40,094 nucleotides of DNA from Burkholderiaceae bacterium (GTDB lineage Bacteria; Pseudomonadota; Gammaproteobacteria; Burkholderiales; Burkholderiaceae_D): contig JAIENA010000255.1 of assembly GCA_019751755.1 (NCBI GenBank), positions 1 to 40,094 of the forward strand. Reading direction: 5' to 3'. This document shows positions 16,470 through 25,210 of the stretch, piece after piece. A program made the position numbers and the translations under genes. Positions within the stretch are counted from its first letter, which is position 1. Each line of letters opens with the position of its first letter. The notes beneath the pieces were generated by a model. The model did no database searches, was not told the DNA's origin, and saw only the letters and a list, made by a program, of their open reading frames with translations.

Positions 16470-18095
16470 TTAAACGAAGGCGCCGATCTTCGCTTCCACC
16501 GCCTTGCGCACCGAACCGCTGGTGATGAAGGAGTGCGCCACTTGCACGTCATTGTGGAACCAGCGGTCGCCTTCCAGGCAGGCCGGAATCTGCTTGCGGA
16601 TTTCTTCGTAAGCCGCTTGCGTTCCTTCGCCCAGCACGAAGCCTGGCAGCAGGTGTTCCGTCATGGTCAGGCCTTGCGCCGCGAACAGCATTTCCACGCC
16701 CACGATGTACTGCGTGTTTTGCACGATGGTGTGGGCTTTGCGCGCGCACCAGGTCGAGTTCGAGATGTGGTCTTCCGAGTTGGCTTTGGACGGGATCGAA
16801 TCGACCGAACCCGGCATCGACAAGGTGCGGTTTTCCATCACCAGCGACGACATCGAACACTGGATCACCGGATAACCGGTGTTCACGCCGCGCAGGCCGG
16901 ACATCAGGTTGCGTGGCAGGCCCCACGACAGGGTTGGATCGATCAGGCGCGCGATACGGCGCTCGACGATCGAACCCAGGTCAGTAATGGCCATGGCCAG
17001 CAAGTCCATCGCTTGCGCCAGGTATTGGCCGTGGAAGTTACCGCCCGAGATGATCTCGAAGCCGCCGCCCTCCTTGCCGAAGATCAGCGGGTTGTCGGTG
17101 GCCGAGTTGATCTCGTTTTTAACGATGCCATCAATGTAGTCCAGCGCATCGAACACCGGGCCATACACTTGCGGCGTGCAGCGCAGCGAGTACACGTCCT
17201 GGATGCGCGGCGTGTATTCGATGTCGGTGCGGCGCAATTCGTCCGGGAACTGAATCGCGCGCGCCTCGTGCGTGGTGCGGGTCGAACCTTTCAGCAGCTT
17301 GCGCACGGTGGCGGCGGTCTTGATCTGGCCGGGGTGCGGACGGGCTTGCTGGATGCGCGGGTCGAAGCCAGCCATTTCGGCACGCATCGCTTCCAGCGTC
17401 AGGCCCAGCGAAACGCAGGCGTCGGTCAACAGGTTGCGGGCATCTTCGGCCGCCATCACGGCCACCGCCAGCGACGCGGTGCAGCCATTGATCAGCGCGG
17501 AAGCGTCCTTGGCTTTCAGGTCGAACTGGACCGGGCCCACTTCCGATTTGGTGATGGCTTCCGGCGCCGACATGCGCACGCCTTTGTAGATCACTTCGGC
17601 TTCGTCGAAGCCGGCGATCGCCGCGCCCAGGTAGGCCAGCGGCGCAAGGTCGCCGGACGCGCCGACGGAGCCCTTTTGCGGCATGATCGGATGGATACCG
17701 GCGTTAATAAACGCCAGCAGGCGGTCCACCACTTCCACCCGCGGCGCGGAGTAGTTCGAGGCAAACGCGTTGGCGCGCAGCAGCATGGTGGCGCGCGAGA
17801 CTTCTTCCGAGAACGGCTCGCCGATACCGCCCGAGTGGGCCTTGATCAGCTGGGTCTGGAACAGTTCGATGTGCTCAACCTTGATGCGGGTGTCTTTCAG
17901 CAAGCCCACGCCGGTGTTAAAGCTGTACATCATCGGCGCTTCATCGTGCATCCACGTCGATTCGATATAGTCGCGGCTTTCCTTCAGCGCGGCGCGCGAC
18001 GATGCGGCCAGTTCCACCTTGGCGTTACCGCGTGCCACCGCCAGCACTTGCGCGGCGGTCAGGGTAAAGCCATCGATAATCACTTTTTCAGTCAT
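16470..18095 (-). CDS. Histidine ammonia-lyase-like MIO enzyme
   Basis: A 541-residue member of the aromatic amino acid lyase family. The MIO-forming Ala-Ser-Gly is at 146-148 in GSVGASGDLAPL. Catalytic Tyr57 (MYSFNTGVG), Tyr302 and Arg305 (YSLRCTPQV) and Asn203 are conserved, and the selectivity site reads Ala-His (86-87), the histidine-lyase type. Several pocket positions differ from usual HutH: SEDHISN instead of EDHVSM around 440-446, NGCTAS instead of NGTQAS, and CTPQ instead of CQPQ. No other hut gene is nearby. It lies 51 bp behind puuD on the same strand and has a good AAGGA ribosome site. Typical annotation would be histidine ammonia-lyase (hutH). I leave the symbol open because the context is urate oxidation. 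Confidence 0.85.
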   Translation of the reverse strand: MTEKVIIDGFTLTAAQVLAVARGNAKVELAASSRAALKESRDYIESTWMHDEAPMMYSFNTGVGLLKDTRIKVEHIELFQTQLIKAHSGGIGEPFSEEVSRATMLLRANAFASNYSAPRVEVVDRLLAFINAGIHPIMPQKGSVGASGDLAPLAYLGAAIAGFDEAEVIYKGVRMSAPEAITKSEVGPVQFDLKAKDASALINGCTASLAVAVMAAEDARNLLTDACVSLGLTLEAMRAEMAGFDPRIQQARPHPGQIKTAATVRKLLKGSTRTTHEARAIQFPDELRRTDIEYTPRIQDVYSLRCTPQVYGPVFDALDYIDGIVKNEINSATDNPLIFGKEGGGFEIISGGNFHGQYLAQAMDLLAMAITDLGSIVERRIARLIDPTLSWGLPRNLMSGLRGVNTGYPVIQCSMSSLVMENRTLSMPGSVDSIPSKANSEDHISNSTWCARKAHTIVQNTQYIVGVEMLFAAQGLTMTEHLLPGFVLGEGTQAAYEEIRKQIPACLEGDRWFHNDVQVAHSFITSGSVRKAVEAKIGAFV

Positions 18096-18117
18096 GTTAT
18101 TTCCTTCGTGTCAGAGG

Positions 18118-18139
18118 AATCCCCGCCGTGGCGGGGATT
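18118..18139. other. Hairpin between puuD and the lyase gene
   Basis: AATCCCCGC/GCGGGGATT with a CGTG loop, a perfect 9-bp stem. There is no T-tract on the minus strand, so it is unlikely to be a strong terminator. It may stabilise the puuD message or set unequal expression of the two genes. Confidence 0.5.
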
Positions 18140-18146
18140 GCGTCGA

Positions 18147-19418
18147 TCAGTTAGCGCCGGACTCGAACCAGGTGCCGATCAGCGCACGTTCCGCGTCGGT
18201 CATCTGGGTCATGTTCGCCAGCGGCATGTCCTTGTTCTGGACAGCGCGTTGGAACACGCGCTGGGCTTGCTGCTTGGTCTGCTCAGGGGTATCGAGAATG
18301 ATGCCGCCTGGGGCCGACGCGAAGCCTGGCTGGGTTGGATTGGCCGAGTGGCAGGTGGCGCAACGCTGGGTCACCACCGCTTGTACCGACGCCAGGTCGG
18401 CGGCGTTGGCGGCGGCACCATTACCAGCACCAACGGCGCCGTCATGACCATGCGCATCGCTTGCGGCTGCAACTGGCGCGGCGGCCGGTTTGCGTGGTGC
18501 AGGAGCAATTGCCACCGCGACCGCGACCAGCAGGGCGCAACCAGCGGCAGGGAAGCCGATCGACACTTTGCCGGCGTGGCGCAGGTTGAAGAAGTGACGG
18601 ATCAGGACGCCGGCAGCCATGATGGCGGCCAGTACCAGCCACGAATAGGCATTGGTGTAGGTCATCGCATAGTGGTTGCTGATCATGATCAGCAGCACCG
18701 GCAGCGTGAAGTAGTTGTTGTGCACGGAACGCACTTTGGCGCGCTTGCCGTAGATCGGGTCAGGCGACTGGCCTTGTTCCATGGCTTGCACCAGTTTGCG
18801 CTGGCCAGGAATAATCACGAACAACACGTTACCCACCATCATGGTGCCGATCATGGCGCCAACGTGGATGTAGGCGGCGCGGCCCGACAGGGTGTGGGTC
18901 AGCACGTAAGCGGCAGCGACAATCAGTACGAACAGCACGGAGCCCAGCGCAGCCGGATTTTCCGACAGCTTGGTTTTGCACAGCGTGTCGTACACCAGCC
19001 AGCCACCCAGCAGGGTGCCGATACCAACGCCAACCGCTTGCAGGCTGGTCAGGTCAGCGACGTTCTTGTCGATCATCATCGCCGAGGCGTTGAAGTAATA
19101 GACGATGAACAGCATCGCGAAACCGGTCAACCAGGTCGCATACGCTTCCCATTTAAACCAGTGCAAGTCTTCCGGCAATTCGCCAGGGGCCACCAGGTAT
19201 TTCTGCGGGTTGTAGAAGCCGCCACCGTGCACGGCCCACAATTCGCCGCTGACGCCTTTTTTGGCCAGTTCACTGCCTGGCTTCGGTGGCCGGATCGAGT
19301 TGTCCAGCCAGACGAAGTAAAACGATGCGCCGATCCACGCAATGCCGGTAATCAAGTGCAGCCAGCGTACCAGCAGGTTCAGCCACTCCACCCCATACGA
19401 TCCGAATAAAGCTTCCAT
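18147..19418 (-). CDS. puuD: Membrane-bound urate hydroxylase with cytochrome c domain, PuuD
   Basis: A 423-residue inner-membrane protein. The N-terminal two-thirds holds about eight membrane helices with the features of the PuuD family (LVRWLHLITGIAWIGASFYF, WAVHGGGFYNPQKY, SVHNNYFTLPVLLIMISNHY). An Ala/Pro/His-rich linker (305-340) leads to a class I cytochrome c domain with heme motif CATCH at 353-357 and likely Met398 as the second ligand. Characterised PuuD oxidises urate to 5-hydroxyisourate and passes electrons to the respiratory chain rather than to O2 directly, so no H2O2 is made. HiuH would take the product. The gene is divergent from the LysR gene at 19742 and followed by the lyase gene. 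Confidence 0.93.
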   Translation of the reverse strand: MEALFGSYGVEWLNLLVRWLHLITGIAWIGASFYFVWLDNSIRPPKPGSELAKKGVSGELWAVHGGGFYNPQKYLVAPGELPEDLHWFKWEAYATWLTGFAMLFIVYYFNASAMMIDKNVADLTSLQAVGVGIGTLLGGWLVYDTLCKTKLSENPAALGSVLFVLIVAAAYVLTHTLSGRAAYIHVGAMIGTMMVGNVLFVIIPGQRKLVQAMEQGQSPDPIYGKRAKVRSVHNNYFTLPVLLIMISNHYAMTYTNAYSWLVLAAIMAAGVLIRHFFNLRHAGKVSIGFPAAGCALLVAVAVAIAPAPRKPAAAPVAAASDAHGHDGAVGAGNGAAANAADLASVQAVVTQRCATCHSANPTQPGFASAPGGIILDTPEQTKQQAQRVFQRAVQNKDMPLANMTQMTDAERALIGTWFESGAN

Positions 19419-19741
19419 GAGTTATTCCATTTTTTAGTCTTGTTCATCTGCCTCGTTTTGGGCTTTCAGATGAGCGAGGCTGACGCCCCCAATCCAGTCG
19501 TGCTACTGCCGCCCCTACGACCGTGATGACTACCTGCGCTTGGCATGCAGTCATCAACCTGCACCCGGGCTCGGAAGGTGTCTCCTCTCTTTCCGGGATG
19601 GTGCAACGATATCGTTCCTGCCCCGCGCGAGTCCTGCACCATTCCATATAACTCGCATATGTTTCCCGTTATAGGTCTTACGCGCAGGAATGTGCGAACC
19701 TGTTATGCATAAGTGAAAATAACCGACCTCAGGAGAGACAC
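19419..19741. other. Divergent regulatory region between puuD and the LysR gene
   Basis: These 323 bp hold no convincing gene. They contain a perfect CATAT-N7-ATATG box at 19645-19661, a TTATGCATAA palindrome at 19703-19712 close to the LysR start, and a separated inverted repeat GATGACT...AGTCATC around 19525-19555. The LysR-side promoter is probably near the palindromes. The puuD leader would be over 200 nt if transcription starts near the box. Confidence 0.5.
19645..19661. promoter_or_regulatory. LysR-type box upstream of puuD and its divergent regulator
   Basis: CATAT-AACTCGC-ATATG is a perfect 5-7-5 inverted repeat with T-N11-A spacing, the same geometry as the mdcR box at 7871. It sits 81 bp before the LysR gene, the usual place for autoregulation and divergent activation. 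Confidence 0.55.
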
Positions 19742-20677
19742 ATGTCACGCTTGCCAGAACACCTGGACCTTCACCTCATACGTATCCTGTACCTGCTGTT
19801 GTGCGAAAAGAATGTTTCGCGCGTGGCACTGAAACTGAACCAGCCACAGCCGTCGATCTCGGCCTCGCTGCGCAAATTGCGTGAATTGACCGGCGATCCG
19901 CTGCTGGTGCGCGGCGGCCGCGGCATGGTGCCGACCCAGCATGGCGAGAGCCTGTTAAAACCGGCCAAACGCATCCTCGATGAAACCGAGGCGCTGTTCA
20001 GCCCGAAAACCGCGTTCGTGCCGCAAGAGGAAGCCCGCACCTTCCGCATCGCGGCGCCGGACTATATGAATACGCAATTCTTCACGGAAGTCATTGCCCG
20101 CGTACGGCGTGAATCGCCGAAAAGCCGGCTGGTGATCCACGCGCTGGGCCCGGACGCCGACTATGTGCGCCTGCTGTCGGACGGCGAACTGGACCTGGTG
20201 ATCGCCAACTGGGACGAGCCGCCGCATCACCTGCACATCTCGAAATTGTTTGACGATCCGATCGTGTGCCTGATGCGCGCCAACAGCGCCTATGCGCGCC
20301 GCACGCCGAAAGACAGCATGACGGTGGAGGATTATCTGACCCTGCCGCACGCCGCGCCGGCGCTGATCTTGCCTGGCTACCACGGCAACATCGACGCCTT
20401 CCTCGAGCAGCAGAACATGGAACGCAATATCGTGGTGGAGTCGGCGCACTTCCGCATGCTGCCGTACATCGTGTCGCAAACCGACCTGGTGCTGACGGCC
20501 GGCCAGCAATTCGCCAGCTTCTATGAAAATACGCTGGGCCTGAAGTCGTACAAGGTGCCGGTGAAGTTCCCGCCACTGCGCTTCTACCAGTTATGGCACG
20601 AGCGCGCGCACCAGGCCACCGAGCACAAATGGCTGCGCGCCCAAGTGAGCACGGCGGCGCGTTTGCTGGCCAAGTAA
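19742..20677 (+). CDS. LysR-family regulator, probable controller of purine catabolism
   Basis: A 311-residue LysR regulator with an N-terminal helix-turn-helix (LNQPQPSISASLRKLRELTG). The segment LLVRGGRGMVPTQHG and the domain starting FRIAAPDYMNTQF are typical of the NodD-like LysR branch. CAGGAGAG precedes the ATG. It is divergent from puuD-lyase and upstream of allC-permease-xdhAB on the same strand, so it is the obvious candidate regulator. The inducer is not determinable from sequence; urate, xanthine or allantoin are guesses. A LysR-type box lies just upstream. Confidence 0.85.
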   Translation: MSRLPEHLDLHLIRILYLLLCEKNVSRVALKLNQPQPSISASLRKLRELTGDPLLVRGGRGMVPTQHGESLLKPAKRILDETEALFSPKTAFVPQEEARTFRIAAPDYMNTQFFTEVIARVRRESPKSRLVIHALGPDADYVRLLSDGELDLVIANWDEPPHHLHISKLFDDPIVCLMRANSAYARRTPKDSMTVEDYLTLPHAAPALILPGYHGNIDAFLEQQNMERNIVVESAHFRMLPYIVSQTDLVLTAGQQFASFYENTLGLKSYKVPVKFPPLRFYQLWHERAHQATEHKWLRAQVSTAARLLAK

Positions 20678-20689
20678 GCGGCTGCGCCT

Positions 20690-20781
20690 GGCGGATTACG
20701 TGGGCTGCGCCCACTCATCCGCCCTACCTCCGCTGCCTCCGGCTATCGCCGCAGGGCGGATCGGCCCCTTCGTAATCCGCC
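20690..20781. repeat. REP/BIME-like inverted repeat, copy 1
   Basis: GGCGGATTACG...CATCCGCCCTAC (20690-20727) is followed by a degenerate inverted partner AGGGCGGAT...CGTAATCCGCC (20753-20781). The same unit recurs at 32529-32608. Each half folds as a hairpin whose tips differ. It lies directly after the LysR gene and may end its transcript. The rest of the gap to 20892 has AT-rich bits such as CCATATAAATCC but no gene. Confidence 0.8.
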
Positions 20782-20892
20782 AATCCACCGCACGCTATAC
20801 CCCGCCCCTTTCATCACCTATCGCCGCGACCATATAAATCCGGCGCGCTCGCCCTCTATCATCGTTTCGCATTCCCACCACCGGATTGCACG

Positions 20893-22233
20893 ATGACGAC
20901 TCTGAAGCAATTACATACTCCGCAGCAACATGCACTGGGCGCCACCATCCTGGCCTGGGCTGAGCAGTTGGGCACGCTCAGTGAAGACAAACATGGCCTC
21001 ACTTGCACCTACCTGACGGCCACGCACCGCGCAACCGCTGTGCAGTTGATGCAATGGATGCGCGAAGCGGGCATGCACGCGCACATCGACGCCGTCGGCA
21101 ACGTGGTGGGCCGTTTCCTGTCGACCGACCCGCAAGCACGCACGCTGATCACCGGTTCGCATTACGACACGGTGCGCAATGGCGGCAAATATGACGGCCG
21201 ACAAGGCATCCTGACCGCGATCGCCGTCGTCAAGCACATGAACGACAAAGGCATGGCGCTGCCGTTCCACCTGGAAGTGATCGCCTTTGCCGAGGAAGAA
21301 GGCGTGCGTTTCCAGAGCACCTTCCTCGGCTCCTCCGCCGTGATCGGCCAGTTCGACCCGGCACTGCTGGATTTACAAGACCGCGACGGCGTCGTGCTGC
21401 GCGACGTGCTGGCCGAGGCCGGCCAGGATTTAAGCAGCATCGACGCGATTGCCCGTGATCCGTCCGATTTGCTGGGGTATGTGGAATTGCATATAGAACA
21501 GGGACCGGTTTTACTGGAAAAAGGCTTGCCGGTCGGGATCGTGACGTCGATTGCCGGCAGCCGCCGCTTCCAGGTCGCGTTGACCGGCGTGGCCAGCCAT
21601 GCCGGCACCACGCCGATGGCGATGCGCAAAGACGCCGCCACGGCCGCCGCCGAAGTCTTGCTGTATGTGGAACAGCGCTGCAATGAAGACCCATCGTCCT
21701 CGCTGGTGGGCACGGTCGGCCAGTTGCAGGTGCCGCATGGTTCCGTCAACGTGGTTCCGGGCGCCTGCCACTTTTCACTCGACATCCGGGCCGGCAACGA
21801 CCCGGCGCGCGACGCCGCCGTGGCCGACATCCTGGCGAAAATTGAAACGGTGTGTCAATCGCGCAACATCGAATGCACCATTGAGCCCATCCTGGAAGCG
21901 GGCTGTGCGCCCTGTGCGCCATGGCTGATGGCGCAGTTATCCAGCGCCGTGGAACGGGCCGGTCTGCCCCCGTTCGAGCTGGCGTCCGGCGCCGGCCATG
22001 ACGCCATGCTGATGGCGCGCGCGACCGACGTCGCCATGCTGTTTACCCGCTGCGGCAATGGCGGAATCAGCCATAACCCGCTGGAAACGCTGTCGGTCGA
22101 CGACGCCGACGTGGCGGCCCGCATCCTGCTCGACTTCCTGCGCCACTTTAAACCCAGGCCGGCCCGCGCCGCCACCCGTGGCGCCCGGGCCGCCAACCCG
22201 GCGAACGCGGCGCCCCGGGAATATACGGAATAA
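20893..22233 (+). CDS. allC: Allantoate amidohydrolase (M20 family)
   Basis: A 446-residue Zn/Mn amidohydrolase of the M20 family, allantoate amidohydrolase / N-carbamoylase branch. Metal motifs: His90 in GSHYDTV, Asp101 in GGKYDGRQG, the Glu pair in AEEEGVRF and His in YVELHIEQGPVLL. The dimerisation domain (GVASHAGTTPM) and the late ISHNPLE motif are present. The family splits allantoate to ureidoglycine/ureidoglycolate with ammonia release; the purine context favours this over hydantoin-derived substrates. The last 25 residues (RPARAATRGARAANP and on) are a low-complexity tail not typical of the family. The ribosome site is weak (CCGGATTGCACG). Confidence 0.87.
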   Translation: MTTLKQLHTPQQHALGATILAWAEQLGTLSEDKHGLTCTYLTATHRATAVQLMQWMREAGMHAHIDAVGNVVGRFLSTDPQARTLITGSHYDTVRNGGKYDGRQGILTAIAVVKHMNDKGMALPFHLEVIAFAEEEGVRFQSTFLGSSAVIGQFDPALLDLQDRDGVVLRDVLAEAGQDLSSIDAIARDPSDLLGYVELHIEQGPVLLEKGLPVGIVTSIAGSRRFQVALTGVASHAGTTPMAMRKDAATAAAEVLLYVEQRCNEDPSSSLVGTVGQLQVPHGSVNVVPGACHFSLDIRAGNDPARDAAVADILAKIETVCQSRNIECTIEPILEAGCAPCAPWLMAQLSSAVERAGLPPFELASGAGHDAMLMARATDVAMLFTRCGNGGISHNPLETLSVDDADVAARILLDFLRHFKPRPARAATRGARAANPANAAPREYTE

Positions 22234-22243
22234 TCAATAAAGG

Positions 22244-22261
22244 TTATGCCCTTTTTCATAA
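22244..22261. promoter_or_regulatory. Inverted repeat ahead of the purine permease gene
   Basis: TTATG-N8-CATAA lies in the 129-bp gap between allC and the permease gene. The half-sites match the TTATGCATAA palindrome at 19703-19712 without its zero spacing. It could be an operator for a separate permease-xdhAB unit. Evidence is sequence symmetry only. Confidence 0.3.
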
Positions 22262-22362
22262 GCAGCCGTCCCCCTCATCAGCGACAGTAGCTATAACGCG
22301 GCACGCATACCAGCACACATAGACCGCGTGGCTAAACGACAATGAGAAAGCGGAGACGCGAC

Positions 22363-23664
22363 ATGAACTTCCTGGACAACTATTTCAAGCTCAGTGAGCA
22401 CGGCACCAACGTGCGCACCGAGGTGCTGGCGGGCTTTACCACCTTCCTGACGATGGCGTACATCATCTTCGTCAACCCGTCCATCCTGGGGGACGCGGGC
22501 ATGCCGAAAGATGCGGTGTTTGTCGCCACTTGCGTGGCGGCGGCCATCGGCACGCTGATCATGGGCTTGTATGCGAATTTCCCGATCGGCCTGGCGCCGG
22601 GCATGGGCTTGAATGCCTATTTTGCCTATGGCGTGGTGCAAGGCATGGGCTTCACCTGGCAGGCGGCGCTGGGCGCCGTGTTCATTTCCGGCTGCTGTTT
22701 CCTGCTGGTGTCGCTGCTGCGCATCCGCGAAAAAATCATGAACGCGATCCCGCCCTCGCTGCGCACGGCGATTCCAGCCGGCGTGGGCTTGTTCCTGGCA
22801 CTGATTTCGCTGAAGAACGCCGGCATCGTGGTGTCCAATCCCGCCACTTTTCTGACCATGGGCGACCTGCACAAACCGCAAGCCGTGCTGGCCATCATCG
22901 GCTTTATGGTGATCGTCGCGCTGGACCGCTTGCGCGTCACCGGCGCCCTCCTGATCGGCATTATGACGGTCACCGTGCTGTCGTTCTTCTTCGGCGGCAA
23001 CGAATTCAAAGGCATCGTGTCGGCCCCGCCGTCGATCGACGCCACCCTGATGCAACTCGATATCGGTACCGCGCTGGCCAGCGGGCTGCTGAACGTGGTG
23101 CTGGTGTTCTTCCTGGTGGAACTGTTTGACGCCACCGGCACCCTGATGGGCGTGGCGCAGCGCGCCGGCCTGATGAAAGACGGCAAGATGCCGCCAGCCA
23201 TGAACAAGGCCCTGCTGGCCGATTCCGGCGCCATCATCGCCGGTTCCCTGATGGGCACGTCCAGCACCACGGCGTTTATCGAAAGCGCGGCCGGCGTGCA
23301 GGCCGGCGGCCGCACCGGCCTGACCGCCGTGACGATTGCCGCCCTGTTCCTGCTGGCACTGTTCATCGCGCCGCTGGCCGGCGTGGTGCCGGCCTATGCC
23401 ACCGCCCCGGCGCTGTTCTTCGTGGCCTGCCTGATGCTGCGCGAGCTGACCGAAATTAACTGGGCGGAAACCACGGAAAGTATCCCCGCCGTCATCACCG
23501 CGCTGGTGATGCCTTTCACCTACTCGATTGCCAATGGCCTGGCCCTCGGTTTCATCAGCTATGCTGGTTTGAAGCTGCTGACTGGCAAACATCGTGAAGT
23601 CAGCTATATGCTGTGGGGAATTGCGGGTATTTTCCTGTTCAAAACAATTTATTTGCCCGGCTGA
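22363..23664 (+). CDS. NCS2-family purine permease (AzgA-like)
   Basis: A 433-residue inner-membrane permease with about twelve or more membrane segments. The start (MNFLDNYFKLSEHGTNVRTE), TMAYIIFVNPSILGDAG and IGLAPGMGLNAYFAYG are typical of the AzgA branch (guanine, hypoxanthine and adenine transporters such as PbuG and GhxP) rather than the UraA/UacT urate-xanthine branch. A later conserved stretch is MGTSSTTAFIESAAGV. A proton-symport mechanism is known for the family. The ATG at 22363 has a GGAG ribosome site; the frame is open seven codons earlier without one. It lies between allC and xdhA and is probably co-transcribed with xdhAB (51-bp gap). With guaD in the cluster, guanine or hypoxanthine is the likely cargo. 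Confidence 0.9.
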   Translation: MNFLDNYFKLSEHGTNVRTEVLAGFTTFLTMAYIIFVNPSILGDAGMPKDAVFVATCVAAAIGTLIMGLYANFPIGLAPGMGLNAYFAYGVVQGMGFTWQAALGAVFISGCCFLLVSLLRIREKIMNAIPPSLRTAIPAGVGLFLALISLKNAGIVVSNPATFLTMGDLHKPQAVLAIIGFMVIVALDRLRVTGALLIGIMTVTVLSFFFGGNEFKGIVSAPPSIDATLMQLDIGTALASGLLNVVLVFFLVELFDATGTLMGVAQRAGLMKDGKMPPAMNKALLADSGAIIAGSLMGTSSTTAFIESAAGVQAGGRTGLTAVTIAALFLLALFIAPLAGVVPAYATAPALFFVACLMLRELTEINWAETTESIPAVITALVMPFTYSIANGLALGFISYAGLKLLTGKHREVSYMLWGIAGIFLFKTIYLPG

Positions 23665-23715
23665 TCATCATTCCAGATTGTCCGACATAAAAAATTAAAT
23701 AGAGGAGTTTATAAA

Positions 23716-25200
23716 ATGTCCCAAGAGCAGTCCCAACCGATCCGGTTCTACTACCAGGGCAAGGTCCATGAAGTGACCGATGTGGCCCCGACCCGCACGC
23801 TGCTGCAGCATCTGCGCGAAGACCACCATTGCACCGGCACCAAAGAAGGCTGCGCCGAAGGCGACTGTGGCGCCTGTACCGTGGTGATTGGTTCGCTGGT
23901 CAACGGCGAACTGGAGATGCGCAACGTCAACTCGTGCATCCAGTTCGTTCCGACGCTGGACGGCAAGGCCGTATTCACCGTGGAAGACTTGAAACAGCAA
24001 GACGGCAGCCTGCACCCGGTGCAGGAAGCGCTGGTCGAATGCCACGGTTCGCAGTGCGGTTTCTGCACCCCGGGCTTTGCCATGTCGCTGTGGAGCCTGT
24101 ACCTGAAGCAGGAAGGCAAGAGCGAGCCGGTGTGCCGCAAGACCATCAACGAAACCCTGTCCGGCAACCTGTGCCGCTGCACCGGCTACCGTCCGATCCT
24201 CGATTCGGCCCAGCGCATGCTGGAACTGCCGCATGTCGACTTCGACAAGGCCGCGCTGGCCGCCGCACTGCAAGACATTCAACGAGACAAAATGTTTAGT
24301 TACACCCATAGCGGCCAGACGTTCTATGCGCCGCGCACCCTGGCGGAACTGGCGCAACTGCGCGCCGAGCAGCCCACCGCCACCATCCTGGCCGGTTCCA
24401 CCGACGTCGGCCTGTGGGTCACCAAACAAATGCGCAACCTGGGCAATGTGATCTACGTGCGCATGGTCAAAGAATTGCATCATCTGGGCATGGTCGACGG
24501 CATGCTCGAAATCGGCGCCGGCGTGTCGCTCGATGACGCCTATAAAGCCGTGCTGGAGCACTACAAGGATGCCTCGCTGCATGAACTGTGGCAGCGCTTC
24601 GCGTCGCAGCCAATCCGTTCCACCGGCACCCTGGGCGGTTCGGTCGCCAACGGTTCGCCGATCGGCGACTCGGCGCCGTGGATGATCGTGCTGGGCGCGG
24701 AAATCGTGCTGAACGGCTCGCAAGGCCGCCGCTCGATGCTGCTGCAAGACTTCTACCTCGACTACATGAAGAAGGATTGGCAACCGGGCGAATTCGTCGA
24801 AGCGGTGCGCATCCCGATGCCAACGGCCAACCAGCAATTCCGTACCTGGAAACTGTCGAAGCGCTACGACCAGGATATCTCGGCGGTCGCCGCCGCGTTC
24901 TCGCTGGAGCTGGACAACGGCATTGCGCGCAACGTGCGCATCGCCTATGGTGGTATGGCGGCAACGTCGAAGCGCGCACCGAACGCGGAAGCCGCGATCG
25001 AAGGTCAACCATGGAATGAAGCGACCATGAAAGCGGCCCACGCCGCGCTGGCGCTGGACTATACGCCACTGACCGACATGCGTGCATCGGCCGAATACCG
25101 CCTGAAAACGGCGCAAAACCTGGTGCAGCGCTTCTGGCTGGAAACCCGCCCGGACGGCGCCCTGCCCGCCTCTTCCGTCAACGCGTTCGCATTCGCTTAA
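23716..25200 (+). CDS. xdhA: Xanthine dehydrogenase small subunit, XdhA ([2Fe-2S] and FAD)
   Basis: A 494-residue subunit. The N-terminal plant-type [2Fe-2S] cluster motif is CTGTKEGCAEGDCGAC (39-54). The second cluster domain is CGFCTPGFAMSLW with NLCRCTGYRPI. From about residue 195 comes the FAD domain (TILAGSTDVGLWVTKQMR, IRSTGTLGGSVANGSPIGDS). It passes electrons from the Mo centre in XdhB to FAD and NAD+. AGAGGAG precedes the ATG and xdhB follows after 10 bp. The usual Mo-cofactor insertion gene xdhC does not follow, so it must lie elsewhere or be replaced. Confidence 0.95.
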   Translation: MSQEQSQPIRFYYQGKVHEVTDVAPTRTLLQHLREDHHCTGTKEGCAEGDCGACTVVIGSLVNGELEMRNVNSCIQFVPTLDGKAVFTVEDLKQQDGSLHPVQEALVECHGSQCGFCTPGFAMSLWSLYLKQEGKSEPVCRKTINETLSGNLCRCTGYRPILDSAQRMLELPHVDFDKAALAAALQDIQRDKMFSYTHSGQTFYAPRTLAELAQLRAEQPTATILAGSTDVGLWVTKQMRNLGNVIYVRMVKELHHLGMVDGMLEIGAGVSLDDAYKAVLEHYKDASLHELWQRFASQPIRSTGTLGGSVANGSPIGDSAPWMIVLGAEIVLNGSQGRRSMLLQDFYLDYMKKDWQPGEFVEAVRIPMPTANQQFRTWKLSKRYDQDISAVAAAFSLELDNGIARNVRIAYGGMAATSKRAPNAEAAIEGQPWNEATMKAAHAALALDYTPLTDMRASAEYRLKTAQNLVQRFWLETRPDGALPASSVNAFAFA

Positions 25201-25210
25201 GGAGTCATTC

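Noticed and set aside
16362..19409. A very long open frame (over 1000 codons) on the plus strand across the lyase and puuD genes
   Set aside because: It is antisense to two well-recognised genes, is rich in His/Arg/Gln as expected for the reverse of GC-rich coding DNA, and crosses the lyase terminator.
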